Source of the DNA: Campylobacterales bacterium
GTDB taxonomy: Bacteria; Campylobacterota; Campylobacteria; Campylobacterales; Sulfurimonadaceae
NCBI GenBank assembly: GCA_026390115.1
Contig: JAPLGO010000031.1
Coordinates: forward strand, 1 to 46,608
Reading direction: 5' to 3'
DNA length: 46,608 nucleotides
The notes beneath the pieces were generated by a model, which saw only the letters and a list, made by a program, of their open reading frames with translations, made no database searches and was not told where the DNA came from. The position numbers were made by a program, and so were the translations under genes. Positions 1-9,379 of this stretch are shown here, piece after piece; within the stretch, counting starts at the first letter, position 1, and each line of letters starts with the position of its first letter.

Positions 1-154
1 CTACACATTTTTTGATGTTGGAACACTTACATGCAGTTTTGGGGCAACGCTTCACAGAGTCGGCGAAGATATTGATGCCACGATACAAAGAGCAGATAAA
101 GCACTCTACAGAGCAAAAGAAAATGGAAGAAATCAGGTTCAGATAGAAGAGTAG
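1..154 (+). CDS. GGDEF domain protein (diguanylate cyclase), C-terminal end only
   Basis: Partial gene cut by the window edge. The frame starting at base 2 is open for 50 codons to TAG at 152-154. The peptide carries the end of a GGDEF domain: CSFGAT, then ADKALYRAKENGRNQV, the usual last helix and strand of the fold. GGDEF enzymes make cyclic di-GMP from two GTP. The GG(D/E)EF active site lies outside the window, so activity cannot be judged. The gene converges on a chemoreceptor ending in a PilZ (c-di-GMP-binding) domain, which makes a shared c-di-GMP theme possible, but that link is inference. Confidence 0.85.
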   Translation, partial: YTFFDVGTLTCSFGATLHRVGEDIDATIQRADKALYRAKENGRNQVQIEE

Positions 155-169
155 GGACAATTTTCAGCA

Positions 170-201
170 CTCACTAAAAAGGATGTGTTCGTTTTAGTGA
201 G
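170..201. terminator. Inverted repeat between convergent genes, possible bidirectional terminator
   Basis: CTCACTAAAA (170-179) pairs perfectly with TTTTAGTGAG (192-201) across a 12-nt loop. It sits 16 nt after the GGDEF stop and 23 nt beyond the chemoreceptor stop on the other strand. No clear T run follows on either strand, so it is a weak intrinsic terminator; its location between converging 3' ends is the main support. Confidence 0.45.
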
Positions 202-224
202 TAACATCAAATAAAACTAAGCTT

Positions 225-2168
225 TTAAAACTTAGCTCCATAGAAACAAACATTTTCCATAATCATATCACTTACATAAACTACGGTACACTCTATCGTT
301 GTTCTATTTTCAACAGGTGTTGAAAGAGTTAATGTTATTCTGTCCCCTTTATTTTTTCTAACTTTATTATCGACAAAATAGAATGATACTCCGGTGTCTG
401 AAATATCAAATACAAAAGAGTGCCCATTATCTTTGTCTACCGCTAAAACAGGAGGTGTTAATACTGTTCTTTTACTTGTTCTATTGTCTAAAACAACTTC
501 AAATCCATCCGCTAAAGTTTTTAGTTCTGCACTCTTATGTGATATTATTTCCATAATATGTTTTGTAGATTCTGCATTTATAAGGAGTAACTTACTTGAT
601 TTTTCTACATCATTTAAATTTTCATCAACCTCTTTAAGCATTTTAGACTCATCTAAAAACTCCTGATTAAAGTTGTTCAGTGAAGATGAGATTAAATCAA
701 AACTAATTTTTATCTCATCAAAACTTTTGTTTAGACTGTGCGAATTGTCTATTAAGGATAACACGCTCTCTTTAGAGGATTTCCCGCTTTGCACAACAGT
801 GTCTATCTGACTTTCAATGTTAACAAGCGTCGCCGACATGTCAATAGCATTTTGACGAGAAACTTCGGCAAGCTCTCTGATTTTATCTGCCACAACAGAG
901 AAACTTCTGCCATGCTCGCCCGCTCTTGCAGCTTCTATGGCAGCATTGAGAGAGATTAGATTGGTTTCATCTGCTATGCCTGTAATTACTTCAAGCATTG
1001 TTGAAACTTCATTTGATAATACTCTTAAGCCATTAATCGTATTGGATGTCTGATCCATAGATTCTGTTGCATTTCTTCCTTTTTGAACATTGTTTGATAC
1101 ATCTAATTGACTTTTTTCTATCAACTCTTTTGAACTATTTGAGCGGTTTATTAGTCCATCAAGGGAGACTCGCATGAGTTCATTTTCGTTTAAAACATTT
1201 GATAATGTCTCTTTAGAGTTGCTGATATATTTATATTGTTGTTGTACATAACCGTTGGTTTGGTCTATTTTAACATAGCTGTAGCTAGACTGAAATGCCA
1301 TGTTCTTACTTGCATCTACAACATTTGAGATAACAGGTTTGAGTGTGTCAACCATGGCTTTGAGGTGTCTAAAAAGTCTGTCAACTTCATTTTTACTGCT
1401 GCCATGTGCTAAAGGTTCACCTGTAATGATGTCATCTATTATAAAGTTCCCTTTTTCTACTCTAAATATAAGTGTTAAAAGCTTGTTAATCCTGCTTGAG
1501 ACATATTTATTGAACAAGAAATGCGTAAGCATTAAAATGATGACTATGTTTATAAAACCGGTCAAAATATTTAAAAATATATTACTGCTAAGAGCTGCAT
1601 AAAAATCTTTCATGTCTATTCTTACATTCTCAATTGCAATAACATCGCCTACCGTCCAAGTCGGATGACATGCTATACACTTCTCTTCCGCAAGCATAGG
1701 ACGAGCTAGCATGTAGTACTCTTTGTCTGATTCTTTTACTACTTTTTGTATCTCTTTAAGCTTTTTATTGTTTGCGAACTCATCTATTGTTTCTGCTTCA
1801 TACTTTGTTGCTAAATTTTTACTGTTTACAGGTGTTTTTGAAGCCTCTTTAAAGAATACTTTTCCGCCTGAAACGCTTGTAAACTTATCAAAAATCTCAT
1901 TTTGAATAATTTGGGGAGTCTCTCCCGATTCACCGCTAAAAAACTTTTCATTTCTTGACTCAAGAAGCACATCTGCAAAATCTAAAACAGTTGTCGCCTG
2001 AGATTTCAAGTTCAAGTTTAATACATCCGCCTGTTTTAAATAGTTATAGTAGTAAAACACACCGGATATAACTATGAATGCACCCGCAAACATGATGGAG
2101 AACATTGTAGCTAACTTATATTTTTGAACATTCATCTTCTTCTCTTTTTTTGGATTATCTAAAGACAT
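225..2168 (-). CDS. Methyl-accepting chemotaxis protein with haem-type periplasmic sensor and C-terminal PilZ domain
   Basis: 647 residues. A TM helix at about 20-43 is followed by a periplasmic domain of about 150 residues containing one CxxCH (C164, C167, H168). This resembles the Tll0287/DUF3365 haem sensor family. A second TM lies near 196-219, then a HAMP-like stretch (about 220-285). The conserved chemoreceptor tip is at about 395-440 (DETNLISLNAAIEAARAGEH). The C-terminus (about 562-647) has both PilZ signatures: RxxxR (R563, R567) and DxSxxG (D588, S590, G593). It should signal to CheA/CheW and may respond to redox or a haem ligand and to c-di-GMP. Met12 (2135) follows a purine-rich AGAGAAG and could be the true start; the first ATG has no clear ribosome site. 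The gene lies 77 nt downstream of cysS on the same strand. Confidence 0.9.
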   Translation of the reverse strand: MSLDNPKKEKKMNVQKYKLATMFSIMFAGAFIVISGVFYYYNYLKQADVLNLNLKSQATTVLDFADVLLESRNEKFFSGESGETPQIIQNEIFDKFTSVSGGKVFFKEASKTPVNSKNLATKYEAETIDEFANNKKLKEIQKVVKESDKEYYMLARPMLAEEKCIACHPTWTVGDVIAIENVRIDMKDFYAALSSNIFLNILTGFINIVIILMLTHFLFNKYVSSRINKLLTLIFRVEKGNFIIDDIITGEPLAHGSSKNEVDRLFRHLKAMVDTLKPVISNVVDASKNMAFQSSYSYVKIDQTNGYVQQQYKYISNSKETLSNVLNENELMRVSLDGLINRSNSSKELIEKSQLDVSNNVQKGRNATESMDQTSNTINGLRVLSNEVSTMLEVITGIADETNLISLNAAIEAARAGEHGRSFSVVADKIRELAEVSRQNAIDMSATLVNIESQIDTVVQSGKSSKESVLSLIDNSHSLNKSFDEIKISFDLISSSLNNFNQEFLDESKMLKEVDENLNDVEKSSKLLLINAESTKHIMEIISHKSAELKTLADGFEVVLDNRTSKRTVLTPPVLAVDKDNGHSFVFDISDTGVSFYFVDNKVRKNKGDRITLTLSTPVENRTTIECTVVYVSDMIMENVCFYGAKF

Positions 2169-2245
2169 TGTAACACGGTTAAACTGATTAAATTATGACA
2201 TAATGGATAATTTAGAAAAAAGTTTAAAAAACTAAAGCTACCTGT

Positions 2246-3646
2246 TTACACTTTTTCCCAGAAAGTACCCTGCGGAGTGTCCATTATGCTGACTCCGTAA
2301 GATAAAACTTCATCTCTTATTTTGTCGGAGGTTGCGAAATTTTTTGCTTTTTTTGCTTCGTCTCTTTTTAAAATAAGCTCTGCTATTTTTGCTCTTGTCT
2401 CTTCATCCACTCCGCTTTGAAAATACTCAAACGGGTTTTTAGCGCCAAAACCTAAAAGCTCTTCTATGTAAGCCAGATTTGAGAGAGTCTCAGCTTTTAG
2501 CTCTTTATGTTTTCCTGCGGTGTCGAGTGTTTCGTTTGCATGTGTAATCATTTCGTCTATGAGAGCTAGAGCGTTTGAGATATTTAAATCATCGCTTAAA
2601 GCTTTTAAAAGCTCTTCTTGAAAAAGAGTTTTATCTCTATTTTCTGCTAATCCGAAGAATCGTTTTTTTAATCTGTACATTTTATCAAGTCGTTTTTTTG
2701 AGGCGGTTAAATCATCTTCGTTAAAATTAAAATTGCTTCGATAGTGTGTGCTTAAAAGATAAAATCTTAGCACTTCGCCATCATAAACTTTGAGTGCATC
2801 TTTGAGAAAAAAACTGTTTCCCAAACTCTTCGACATCTTCTCACCGTCTATATTTACAAAACCGTTGTGCATCCAGTAGTTTGCCAATGCATGGTTTGTT
2901 CCGCATCTTGTTTGTGCAGCCTCGTTTTCATGGTGAGGAAAGAGTAGATCTGCTCCGCCGCCATGGATATCAACGGCAAATTTATTATTTTCAAAAGCAA
3001 GGTGTTTTTCTATCATGGCAGAACACTCCACATGCCACCCCGGACGACCCGCTCCAAAGGGAGAGTCAAAAATAATTGTCCCGTCTTTTACACTTTTCCA
3101 TAGAGCAAAGTCTGAACTGTTTTTTTTATGCGAAGAGTTCTCAACTCGGTTTATCTTCTCGTCTTCATTTTGGACTCTTTTTGAGAGAGTGAGATATTGG
3201 CTATCGCTTGATGTGTCAAAATAAATATCTCCATCTTCTGTTTGATAGGCATGATTTGAGTCTATAAGCTTACGAATCAGCATATACATGGCATCTAGGC
3301 TTTCTGTGGCTTTGGGTTCTAAATCAGGGCGAGAGACACCAATCTGAGCCATCTCTTTATGAAAAGCATTTGTATAAAACTCTGTAATCTCTTTTATGCT
3401 TTTATTTTGTTCCACTGCTTTTTTAATAATTTTATCGTCAATATCTGTGATGTTTCGAGCGTAAGTAACGGAGTAATCATTTGCTTTTAAAACTCTCACC
3501 AACAAGTCAAAAACCAAAGCACTCTTCGCATGTCCCAAATGTGCATCATCATAAACAGTCGGTCCGCAAACATAAAGAGTCACTTTGTCATCCACTTGAG
3601 GGGTAAAAAGCCGTTTTGTTTTTTGTACTGAATCAAATATATGCAT
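2246..3646 (-). CDS. cysS: Cysteinyl-tRNA synthetase
   Basis: 466 residues, full length for the family. It charges tRNA-Cys with cysteine in the cytoplasm. Class I signatures are present: the HIGH-type motif HLGHA (H36-A40) and KMSKS (270-274). Zinc ligands align with known CysRS sites: C27, C208, H238 and E242 in the PHHENE stretch. The start overlaps the end of murJ by 14 nt, indicating co-transcription. I recall cysS next to murJ (mviN) in Campylobacter too. Nothing looks broken. Confidence 0.97.
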   Translation of the reverse strand: MHIFDSVQKTKRLFTPQVDDKVTLYVCGPTVYDDAHLGHAKSALVFDLLVRVLKANDYSVTYARNITDIDDKIIKKAVEQNKSIKEITEFYTNAFHKEMAQIGVSRPDLEPKATESLDAMYMLIRKLIDSNHAYQTEDGDIYFDTSSDSQYLTLSKRVQNEDEKINRVENSSHKKNSSDFALWKSVKDGTIIFDSPFGAGRPGWHVECSAMIEKHLAFENNKFAVDIHGGGADLLFPHHENEAAQTRCGTNHALANYWMHNGFVNIDGEKMSKSLGNSFFLKDALKVYDGEVLRFYLLSTHYRSNFNFNEDDLTASKKRLDKMYRLKKRFFGLAENRDKTLFQEELLKALSDDLNISNALALIDEMITHANETLDTAGKHKELKAETLSNLAYIEELLGFGAKNPFEYFQSGVDEETRAKIAELILKRDEAKKAKNFATSDKIRDEVLSYGVSIMDTPQGTFWEKV

Positions 3647-5039
3647 GTAGAAAATCCTTTAAAAATGTAAGTAAAATAGTTAAGAAGATCGTGCCGATAA
3701 TCAAGTAAATTGCATACTTATTTAAGAGTATATCAAAAAAGTTTTTTGCTCCGAACGCTCTGATTGTTAAAAAGAAACTCACAAAACCGCTTATAGTGCT
3801 TGCAAGTGCCAATCCGCCGGCACCCATTGGCAAGATGAGAGAAGCTGAAAAGAGTATATAGGTAATGAGAGAAGCGGTTGCGATTTTTGCAGCTTGCATC
3901 TGCATCTCTTTTGCGTAGAGCCAGAGCAGAAGCAGTTTTTGAAGCCCGAATGGGATTAGCCCTATCATGTACATCTGCAAAACGAAGGTAGTTGTACTCG
4001 TATCGTTTGAAGTAAATGCACCCCGTTCAAACAGAAGTTTCGTCATCTCGTGGGCTAGCATGTATCCCATGATTGTGCTTGCAGTGAGTAAAAATGCCAA
4101 AAACCAAAAAGCTTTTTTCATGTAAGCAAGAGCTTTTTCTTCATCCGAGTTGTTTAAAAATCTTGCAATGCGCGGAAAAAGAGCTATGGATGTTGCGATG
4201 GCGAAGAGTGCCAAAGGAAGTTGAAAAATACGATTTGCATAATAGAGATAGCTGATGGAACCCGTTACTAAAAATGAGGCAAAAAATGTATCTAAAAATC
4301 CGCTCACCTGTGCGGTAGAGTTTCCCCAGACAGCAGGAAAAAATTGGGAGCGGAATTTTTTTGTCTCATGTTGAATGATTTTTGACTTTACTCTTAGGTA
4401 TCTAAATCCGCCATGAAAAAGTTTGCATAATCCTAAATTATATATGGCTATGGCATGTGCGATAAGTTGCATAACCCCGCCGATAACAACACCAAAACTG
4501 AGGTAATAAACTATTTCGCTTTGGCTTTTATTTTCTGAGAAATAGAGAGCTAAAATAAGCGATATATTTAAAAGAGCCGTAGAAAAAGCCGATGTAGCAA
4601 AGTGGTGTTTATATTGTAAAAGCGTGCTTAAAAAAGTAACTATAAAAATCAGTGGAAGATACCAAAAATTTATGGCTACAAAGGGTGCTGCGAGCTCTAT
4701 TGTTTTTTTATCAAAACCGACAGCCACAGCATTGGTTGCAAGAGAGGGCAGAAGATTTACAAGAAGAGAGATTATAAGAATGATAGAGAGAAAAATAAAA
4801 AATATATTGGCTGAAAAAACAGATTTATGTTTTGAACGGGCAAATGCAGGCATGAAAGCCTGCGCAAAAGCTCCCTCTGCAAAGATACGACGAAAAAGAT
4901 TCGGAAGCTTAAAAGCGATAAAAAAGATATCGCTATAAATATTTGCACCGAGCGCGGAGGCAGTCATTAAATCTCTTAAAAATCCTAAAACTCTTGAGAA
5001 TAGAATCCCGAAACTGTTAGTAAAAATAGCTTTAAACAT
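3633..5039 (-). CDS. murJ: Lipid II flippase MurJ (MviN)
   Basis: About 468 residues with a dozen or more hydrophobic helices. It moves lipid II across the inner membrane for peptidoglycan synthesis. The N-terminus has the family hallmarks SRVLGFLRD and NLFRRIFAEGAFAQAF, carrying the arginines needed for lipid II handling in the E. coli protein. I chose the ATG at 5039 because GAGAAG (5044-5049 on the plus strand as CTTCTC) lies just upstream; the ATG at 5051, four codons earlier, has only an AT-rich leader. It is the first gene of a minus-strand pair with cysS and is divergent from fapA, with about 90 nt between starts. Confidence 0.95.
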   Translation of the reverse strand: MFKAIFTNSFGILFSRVLGFLRDLMTASALGANIYSDIFFIAFKLPNLFRRIFAEGAFAQAFMPAFARSKHKSVFSANIFFIFLSIILIISLLVNLLPSLATNAVAVGFDKKTIELAAPFVAINFWYLPLIFIVTFLSTLLQYKHHFATSAFSTALLNISLILALYFSENKSQSEIVYYLSFGVVIGGVMQLIAHAIAIYNLGLCKLFHGGFRYLRVKSKIIQHETKKFRSQFFPAVWGNSTAQVSGFLDTFFASFLVTGSISYLYYANRIFQLPLALFAIATSIALFPRIARFLNNSDEEKALAYMKKAFWFLAFLLTASTIMGYMLAHEMTKLLFERGAFTSNDTSTTTFVLQMYMIGLIPFGLQKLLLLWLYAKEMQMQAAKIATASLITYILFSASLILPMGAGGLALASTISGFVSFFLTIRAFGAKNFFDILLNKYAIYLIIGTIFLTILLTFLKDFLHAYI

Positions 5040-5112
5040 TGGGCTTCTCATAATTTTTACGAAATTTTAACAAATATTCGGTTAAAATGAAGACTCTAAA
5101 AAATTAAACTTT

Positions 5113-5120
5113 GAGGAAGG
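5113..5120 (+). promoter_or_regulatory. Ribosome binding site that fixes the fapA start
   Basis: GAGGAAGG lies 8 nt before the ATG at 5129. A TTG at 5111 opens the same frame but overlaps this site and has no ribosome site of its own, so translation should begin at 5129. Confidence 0.7.
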
Positions 5121-5128
5121 TGAAGCAT

Positions 5129-7036
5129 ATGGCATTTTTTGGCTCAACAAAAAAATCTGAATCAGTATCAAAAAGTATGCGCCCCACTGTTATCAGAACT
5201 CAAAATGTAGCCAAAGAATTAATGACAATAGCTAAAACTTATGAGATAAAAATAGAGAATATAGATTTTAATATTTTAGATATTCAAACATATGTGAGAG
5301 AAAATAAAGATGCTAAAGAGAGTGAATGGGAAGAGATTACAGCTGACGAGCTTTATGAACTAGACGAAAAAGAAGCATTCTTAAATCCAAACTTTCAAAT
5401 TAAACAGATGTATGAAATTGAATTTTTTCAAAAAGAACAAGACGAAGATTTATACAAAGATTTTAATCTTGCAGTCGGGGCTAATGCCACAAAATGTAAA
5501 GTTTATCTCAGCATTAAAGAGGGTTCAAAGGTAGAGTATAACAAAAACTTTGAGCAAGATCTTTTGATGATGATAAATAAAAGAAAAATTCGTGCAGGAG
5601 TGTTGGTAAATATTTTTGATGAAATGTTGGGTGATGCAATCTTTAAACTCTCCTCTCATGTAAGAGTAGAAGAGAAAGCGGTTTATAATAAATCTGAAAC
5701 TCTATTGATTGCGGAGAGCTTTGAACCTACGATTACTTTAGACGATGCTTTAGTTTTTCATTATAAAGAGAAAGAGCAGCGTGCAGATAATGAAAAAGTT
5801 GACTACTCTGCCCGCGGGTTTATAAAAAGTGTAGTTAAAGATGAGCTTCTTATAGAGTATATAAAGCCGCAAGAGGGTAAACCCGGCAGAAATTGTCGAG
5901 GTGAATTTATGTCACCAAAGCCACCTGAAGTTAAAAATGAGCCAAAATTTACAGTTGATGATACAATAAGAGTAATTGATGATGCAAAAAGTACTAAATA
6001 TTTTGCCAATGTAAACGGTTATATTGTACTGGAAGGAACGACCTATACTATAAAAAAAGAGATGGAGATAGGCTCGATAGATTTTAAATCAACAGGTTCA
6101 ATAGCAACAGCTTTAAGTGCAGATGTTTCTATAAATGTTAAAGAAGCTAACTCTGATAAAGATGCTGTCGGAAACGGCATGATAGTTGAAGTTACTGAAA
6201 TACATATTGAGGGAAATGTAGGTTCGAATGCAAAAATTAATGCTATAAAAGCAGTTGTGGAAGGTCAGACGCATAAAACTTCACAAATACGGGCGGAGAG
6301 TTTAAAAATAAATATCCATAAGGGAGCAGCTTATGGCAAAAAAGTCAATATTACCAGATTAGAACATGGTATCGTTGATTGTGACGAAGCTCTTATAATG
6401 CAAGCTATAGGTGGTGATATCAGAGCTAAAGAGATAACTATTGAGGTGTGTGCATCTTATGTCAAAGCAACAGCTTCTAGATTTATAGAGATAAAAAAGC
6501 TCCATGGGGGCGAAAATATTTTTACCATTGACCCTTTGCTAAAAAAAGAGGCAAAGAATAGTGTAAATAAAAATAAAGATAAGGTAAATGAGGTGGAAAT
6601 TGAGCTTAGAGATATTAAAAAGGAGATAGTTAAATATACGAATCTTATTGAGGAAAATGTTGTAGCTTTTAATGATGTTAAAAAAAGATTGATGCACTAT
6701 AAAAAAAATGGCGTGAAAATGCCAACCTCTTTTGTGAGACAGTATAAACATTTTCATGCAATGCAGGAGACTCTTTCTACTTTAAAAAAAGATTTTGATA
6801 TAAAAAAAGACACACTTCAGCTATTAACTGCAGATTCGGCATCTTTGCAAGATAATATATTTGATGCGAGAGTAATAAATAGAGATCACTGGGTCGGGTA
6901 CAATGAGATAAAATTTAAGCTTATTGACCCGCCTATCGATATCGTTTATTTTCCAAAAGAGGGTTCGCATGAAAAAATTTTTGGTTTAGTTGAGATTGAT
7001 GAAGGTATATTCGAAATACAGGCATTAAAAGAATGA
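5129..7036 (+). CDS. fapA: FapA/DUF342 family protein (flagellar assembly protein A-like)
   Basis: 635 residues from the ATG at 5129, chosen for the GAGGAAGG site 8 nt upstream. The protein has the DUF342/FapA layout: an N-terminal acidic alpha/beta region, a glycine-rich central part reading QEGKPGRNCRGEFM followed by repetitive beta-helix-like strands (about 290-470), and a C-terminal coiled coil (about 480-575, rich in K/E/N). FapA-type proteins are linked to polar flagellar number or placement in some bacteria; the molecular role is not settled. The end overlaps ruvA by 4 nt (ATGA). A DUF342 gene upstream of ruvA also occurs in Campylobacter as I recall, so the pairing is old. The family call is firm, the function is not. 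Confidence 0.82.
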   Translation: MAFFGSTKKSESVSKSMRPTVIRTQNVAKELMTIAKTYEIKIENIDFNILDIQTYVRENKDAKESEWEEITADELYELDEKEAFLNPNFQIKQMYEIEFFQKEQDEDLYKDFNLAVGANATKCKVYLSIKEGSKVEYNKNFEQDLLMMINKRKIRAGVLVNIFDEMLGDAIFKLSSHVRVEEKAVYNKSETLLIAESFEPTITLDDALVFHYKEKEQRADNEKVDYSARGFIKSVVKDELLIEYIKPQEGKPGRNCRGEFMSPKPPEVKNEPKFTVDDTIRVIDDAKSTKYFANVNGYIVLEGTTYTIKKEMEIGSIDFKSTGSIATALSADVSINVKEANSDKDAVGNGMIVEVTEIHIEGNVGSNAKINAIKAVVEGQTHKTSQIRAESLKINIHKGAAYGKKVNITRLEHGIVDCDEALIMQAIGGDIRAKEITIEVCASYVKATASRFIEIKKLHGGENIFTIDPLLKKEAKNSVNKNKDKVNEVEIELRDIKKEIVKYTNLIEENVVAFNDVKKRLMHYKKNGVKMPTSFVRQYKHFHAMQETLSTLKKDFDIKKDTLQLLTADSASLQDNIFDARVINRDHWVGYNEIKFKLIDPPIDIVYFPKEGSHEKIFGLVEIDEGIFEIQALKE

Positions 7037-7596
7037 TAGTAGGATTAAGAGGAACTATAGAGTACAAAGAACCCTCCTTTGTGCATGTTGAAGTCGGAGG
7101 GGTGGTTTATGAAGTTTTTATCTCTTTAAAAACATTTTCGGCTTTGCCAAAAGGTGAGGTTAAACTTTTTACTTCGCATATTATTCGTGAAGATGCACAA
7201 CTTTTATTCGGGTTTTTAGAGAGTAGCGAAAAAGCGCTCTTTACTAGACTTTTAAAAATAAACGGGGTCGGTCCAAAGGTGGCAATTGCCATCTGCTCCA
7301 CCTATACCCCATCCCAGTTTGCGGCTGTCATAAACAATAAGGATATTAAGGCGGTTCAAAAAGTTCCGGGAATCGGTCCAAAAAGTGCAGGGCGTATTCT
7401 TGTTGAATTGAATGGTTTTGATGAAGAGATGCTAGTTGCGGCTTCACCAAAAACAAAATCATTCAATGAAGCAAGTGAGGCGTTGGAATCTTTAGGATTT
7501 ACAAAAGCAAAAATAGTAAAAGCTCTTAGTGCATGTGAGGGCAGCGATACTGCCGTACTTGTCAAAGAGGCACTGAAATTATTACAAACTCTATAA
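7033..7596 (+). CDS. ruvA: Holliday junction branch migration protein RuvA
   Basis: 187 residues. RuvA binds four-way DNA junctions and loads the RuvB motor during recombination repair. Domain I is an OB fold (about 1-62, starting MIVGLRGTIEY). Domain II has two helix-hairpin-helix motifs, INGVGPKVA (about 76-84) and VPGIGPKSA (about 111-119). A short C-terminal domain III (about 143-187) contacts RuvB. The start overlaps fapA by 4 nt, so translation is probably coupled. ruvB and ruvC are not in the window. Confidence 0.97.
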   Translation: MIVGLRGTIEYKEPSFVHVEVGGVVYEVFISLKTFSALPKGEVKLFTSHIIREDAQLLFGFLESSEKALFTRLLKINGVGPKVAIAICSTYTPSQFAAVINNKDIKAVQKVPGIGPKSAGRILVELNGFDEEMLVAASPKTKSFNEASEALESLGFTKAKIVKALSACEGSDTAVLVKEALKLLQTL

Positions 7597-7606
7597 GGAA
7601 GAAATA

Positions 7607-8644
7607 TTGAAATTAACTATTTTATTTGGAGGTGCTAGTTACGAACACGAAATTAGCATCGTGAGTGCGATAACGCTCAAGGCTAAGTTGTCAGGATTTG
7701 ATTTAAGTTTTGTTTTTTGTGACCAAGACCACACATTTTATTTGATACATCCATCAAAAATGAAAGCAACCACTTTTTCAAAAGGTGAGCATAAAAAGAT
7801 GCCAAAATTGAGTTTGATAAACGGTTCTTTTTCTCAGAAAAATTTCTTCTCCTCTGTAACGCATACCGGCATTGTTTTAAACCTTATTCATGGAGCAGAT
7901 GGCGAAGACGGAACGATAGCAGCACTTTTAGATTTTTACTCTATCAAATATATCGGTCCAAGAATGAATGCTTGCGTATTTTCGTATGACAAAAGATACA
8001 CAAAATATTTATGTACGGCGAAAGAGATAAAAAGTCTTCAATATGAAGTTTTAAGTAAAAATGAACACAAAGATATAGTAATTCCTTACCCGATCATAAT
8101 CAAGCCTGCAACTCTTGGAAGCTCTATAGGCGTGAGCATTGTCAAAGAGGAGAGCGAACTTGATTATGCGCTCGATACCGCTTTTGAGTTTGATAATAAT
8201 ATTTTAGTTGAACCATTTATTAACGGTGTAAAAGAGTATAACTTAGCCGGTTTTATGGCCAACGGAAAAATGCACTTCTCTGTAATTGAAGAGCCTCAGA
8301 AAAATGAGTTTTTGGATTTTGAAAAAAAGTATATGGATTTCGCAAGAAGCGAACAGGTTTTAAAAGCAGAAATTAGTGATAAATTAGTCACAAAATTGAA
8401 AGCAAATTTTGAAAAGGCGTATAGAGGTTTATTTGAGGGTGCGTTAATTCGATGCGACTTTTTTGTTATCAATGATGAAGTCTACTTAAATGAGATAAAT
8501 CCGATTCCAGGCTCCATGGCAAACTATCTTTTTGAAGATTTTTCTGCATGCATTGAGTCGCTTTCAAAATCGCTTCCACATTCAAAAAGAGCAAAAGTTT
8601 CATACGAATATATTCATTCCATTTCAAGTGCCAAAGGCAAATAA
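7607..8644 (+). CDS. ddl: D-alanine--D-alanine ligase
   Basis: 345 residues. It joins two D-alanines with ATP for the peptidoglycan stem peptide. The N-terminus has FGGASYEHEIS; then GADGEDGTIAALLD (96-109), the ATP-grasp loop KPATLGSSIGVS (166-177), and metal-binding residues D284, E296 and N298 near the C-terminus. It starts with TTG at 7607, supported by AAGGAAG 5 nt upstream. The next gene begins within its stop codon (TAATG). The product feeds directly into MurF, encoded two genes on. Confidence 0.96.
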   Translation: MKLTILFGGASYEHEISIVSAITLKAKLSGFDLSFVFCDQDHTFYLIHPSKMKATTFSKGEHKKMPKLSLINGSFSQKNFFSSVTHTGIVLNLIHGADGEDGTIAALLDFYSIKYIGPRMNACVFSYDKRYTKYLCTAKEIKSLQYEVLSKNEHKDIVIPYPIIIKPATLGSSIGVSIVKEESELDYALDTAFEFDNNILVEPFINGVKEYNLAGFMANGKMHFSVIEEPQKNEFLDFEKKYMDFARSEQVLKAEISDKLVTKLKANFEKAYRGLFEGALIRCDFFVINDEVYLNEINPIPGSMANYLFEDFSACIESLSKSLPHSKRAKVSYEYIHSISSAKGK

Positions 8645-9378
8645 TGGCAATCAAGTCTATCCAGTATAATCAACATACTATCAATATGAGTTATGAGATA
8701 GTCAATCCGGCGGCCAAAGTTGATTTGATATTCTTACATGGCTGGGGAAGCAACAAAAATTTGATGAAACAGGTTTTTTCACAACACATGAGCCATTTTC
8801 GTCACATCTATATTGATTTACCGGGGTTTGGCGGCTCTACATGTAACCTAACACTCCAAACAGCAGATTATGCAAGAATTGTCGAGCTTTTGATGGTGCA
8901 TATAAATGCCCAAAAAGATATTATTCTGGGTCATTCATTTGGCGGTAAAGTAGCACTTTTGCTTGAGCCTAAAGTGCTTGTGTTGGTTGCAAGTGCGGGG
9001 ATCTATGTCACAAAATCTTTAAGAGTTCAGGCAAAAATCGCACTCTTTAAACTGTTTAAAATCTTTGGATTTACAACACTCAGAAATTTTTTTGTAGCAG
9101 AGGATGCAAAAAATTTAAGTGAGCCCATGTATCAAACTTTTAAAAATGTTGTCAATGAAGATTTTAAAGATACATTTGCATCTTATGGCGGAAAAGCTCT
9201 TCTTTGCTGGGGTAAAAAAGACAGTGCAACACCTCTTAGCTCTGCAAAGAAGATAAACTCACTTATAAAAGATTCTACCCTTAAAGTGTATGAGGGTGAC
9301 CACTACTTTTTTATGAATCAAGCCAAAGATATCTCTGAAAATATCGAAGCAACATTTCTAAAAACTTTGGAGCATTAA
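8644..9378 (+). CDS. Alpha/beta hydrolase
   Basis: 244 residues with a complete alpha/beta-hydrolase triad: S98 in GHSFGG, D193 (WGKKDSATP) and H220 (EGDHYFF). HGWG at 32-35 supplies the oxyanion hole. It resembles the MhpC/BioH-type hydrolases often annotated as 2-hydroxy-6-oxodienoate hydrolases, but the substrate cannot be read from the sequence. It sits between ddl and murF, sharing the TAATG junction with ddl and ending 1 nt before murF. A hydrolase at this place is, from memory, also seen in Helicobacter and Campylobacter. A cell-wall or lipid role is therefore possible; no signal peptide was seen. Confidence 0.85.
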   Translation: MAIKSIQYNQHTINMSYEIVNPAAKVDLIFLHGWGSNKNLMKQVFSQHMSHFRHIYIDLPGFGGSTCNLTLQTADYARIVELLMVHINAQKDIILGHSFGGKVALLLEPKVLVLVASAGIYVTKSLRVQAKIALFKLFKIFGFTTLRNFFVAEDAKNLSEPMYQTFKNVVNEDFKDTFASYGGKALLCWGKKDSATPLSSAKKINSLIKDSTLKVYEGDHYFFMNQAKDISENIEATFLKTLEH

Positions 9379-9379
9379 C

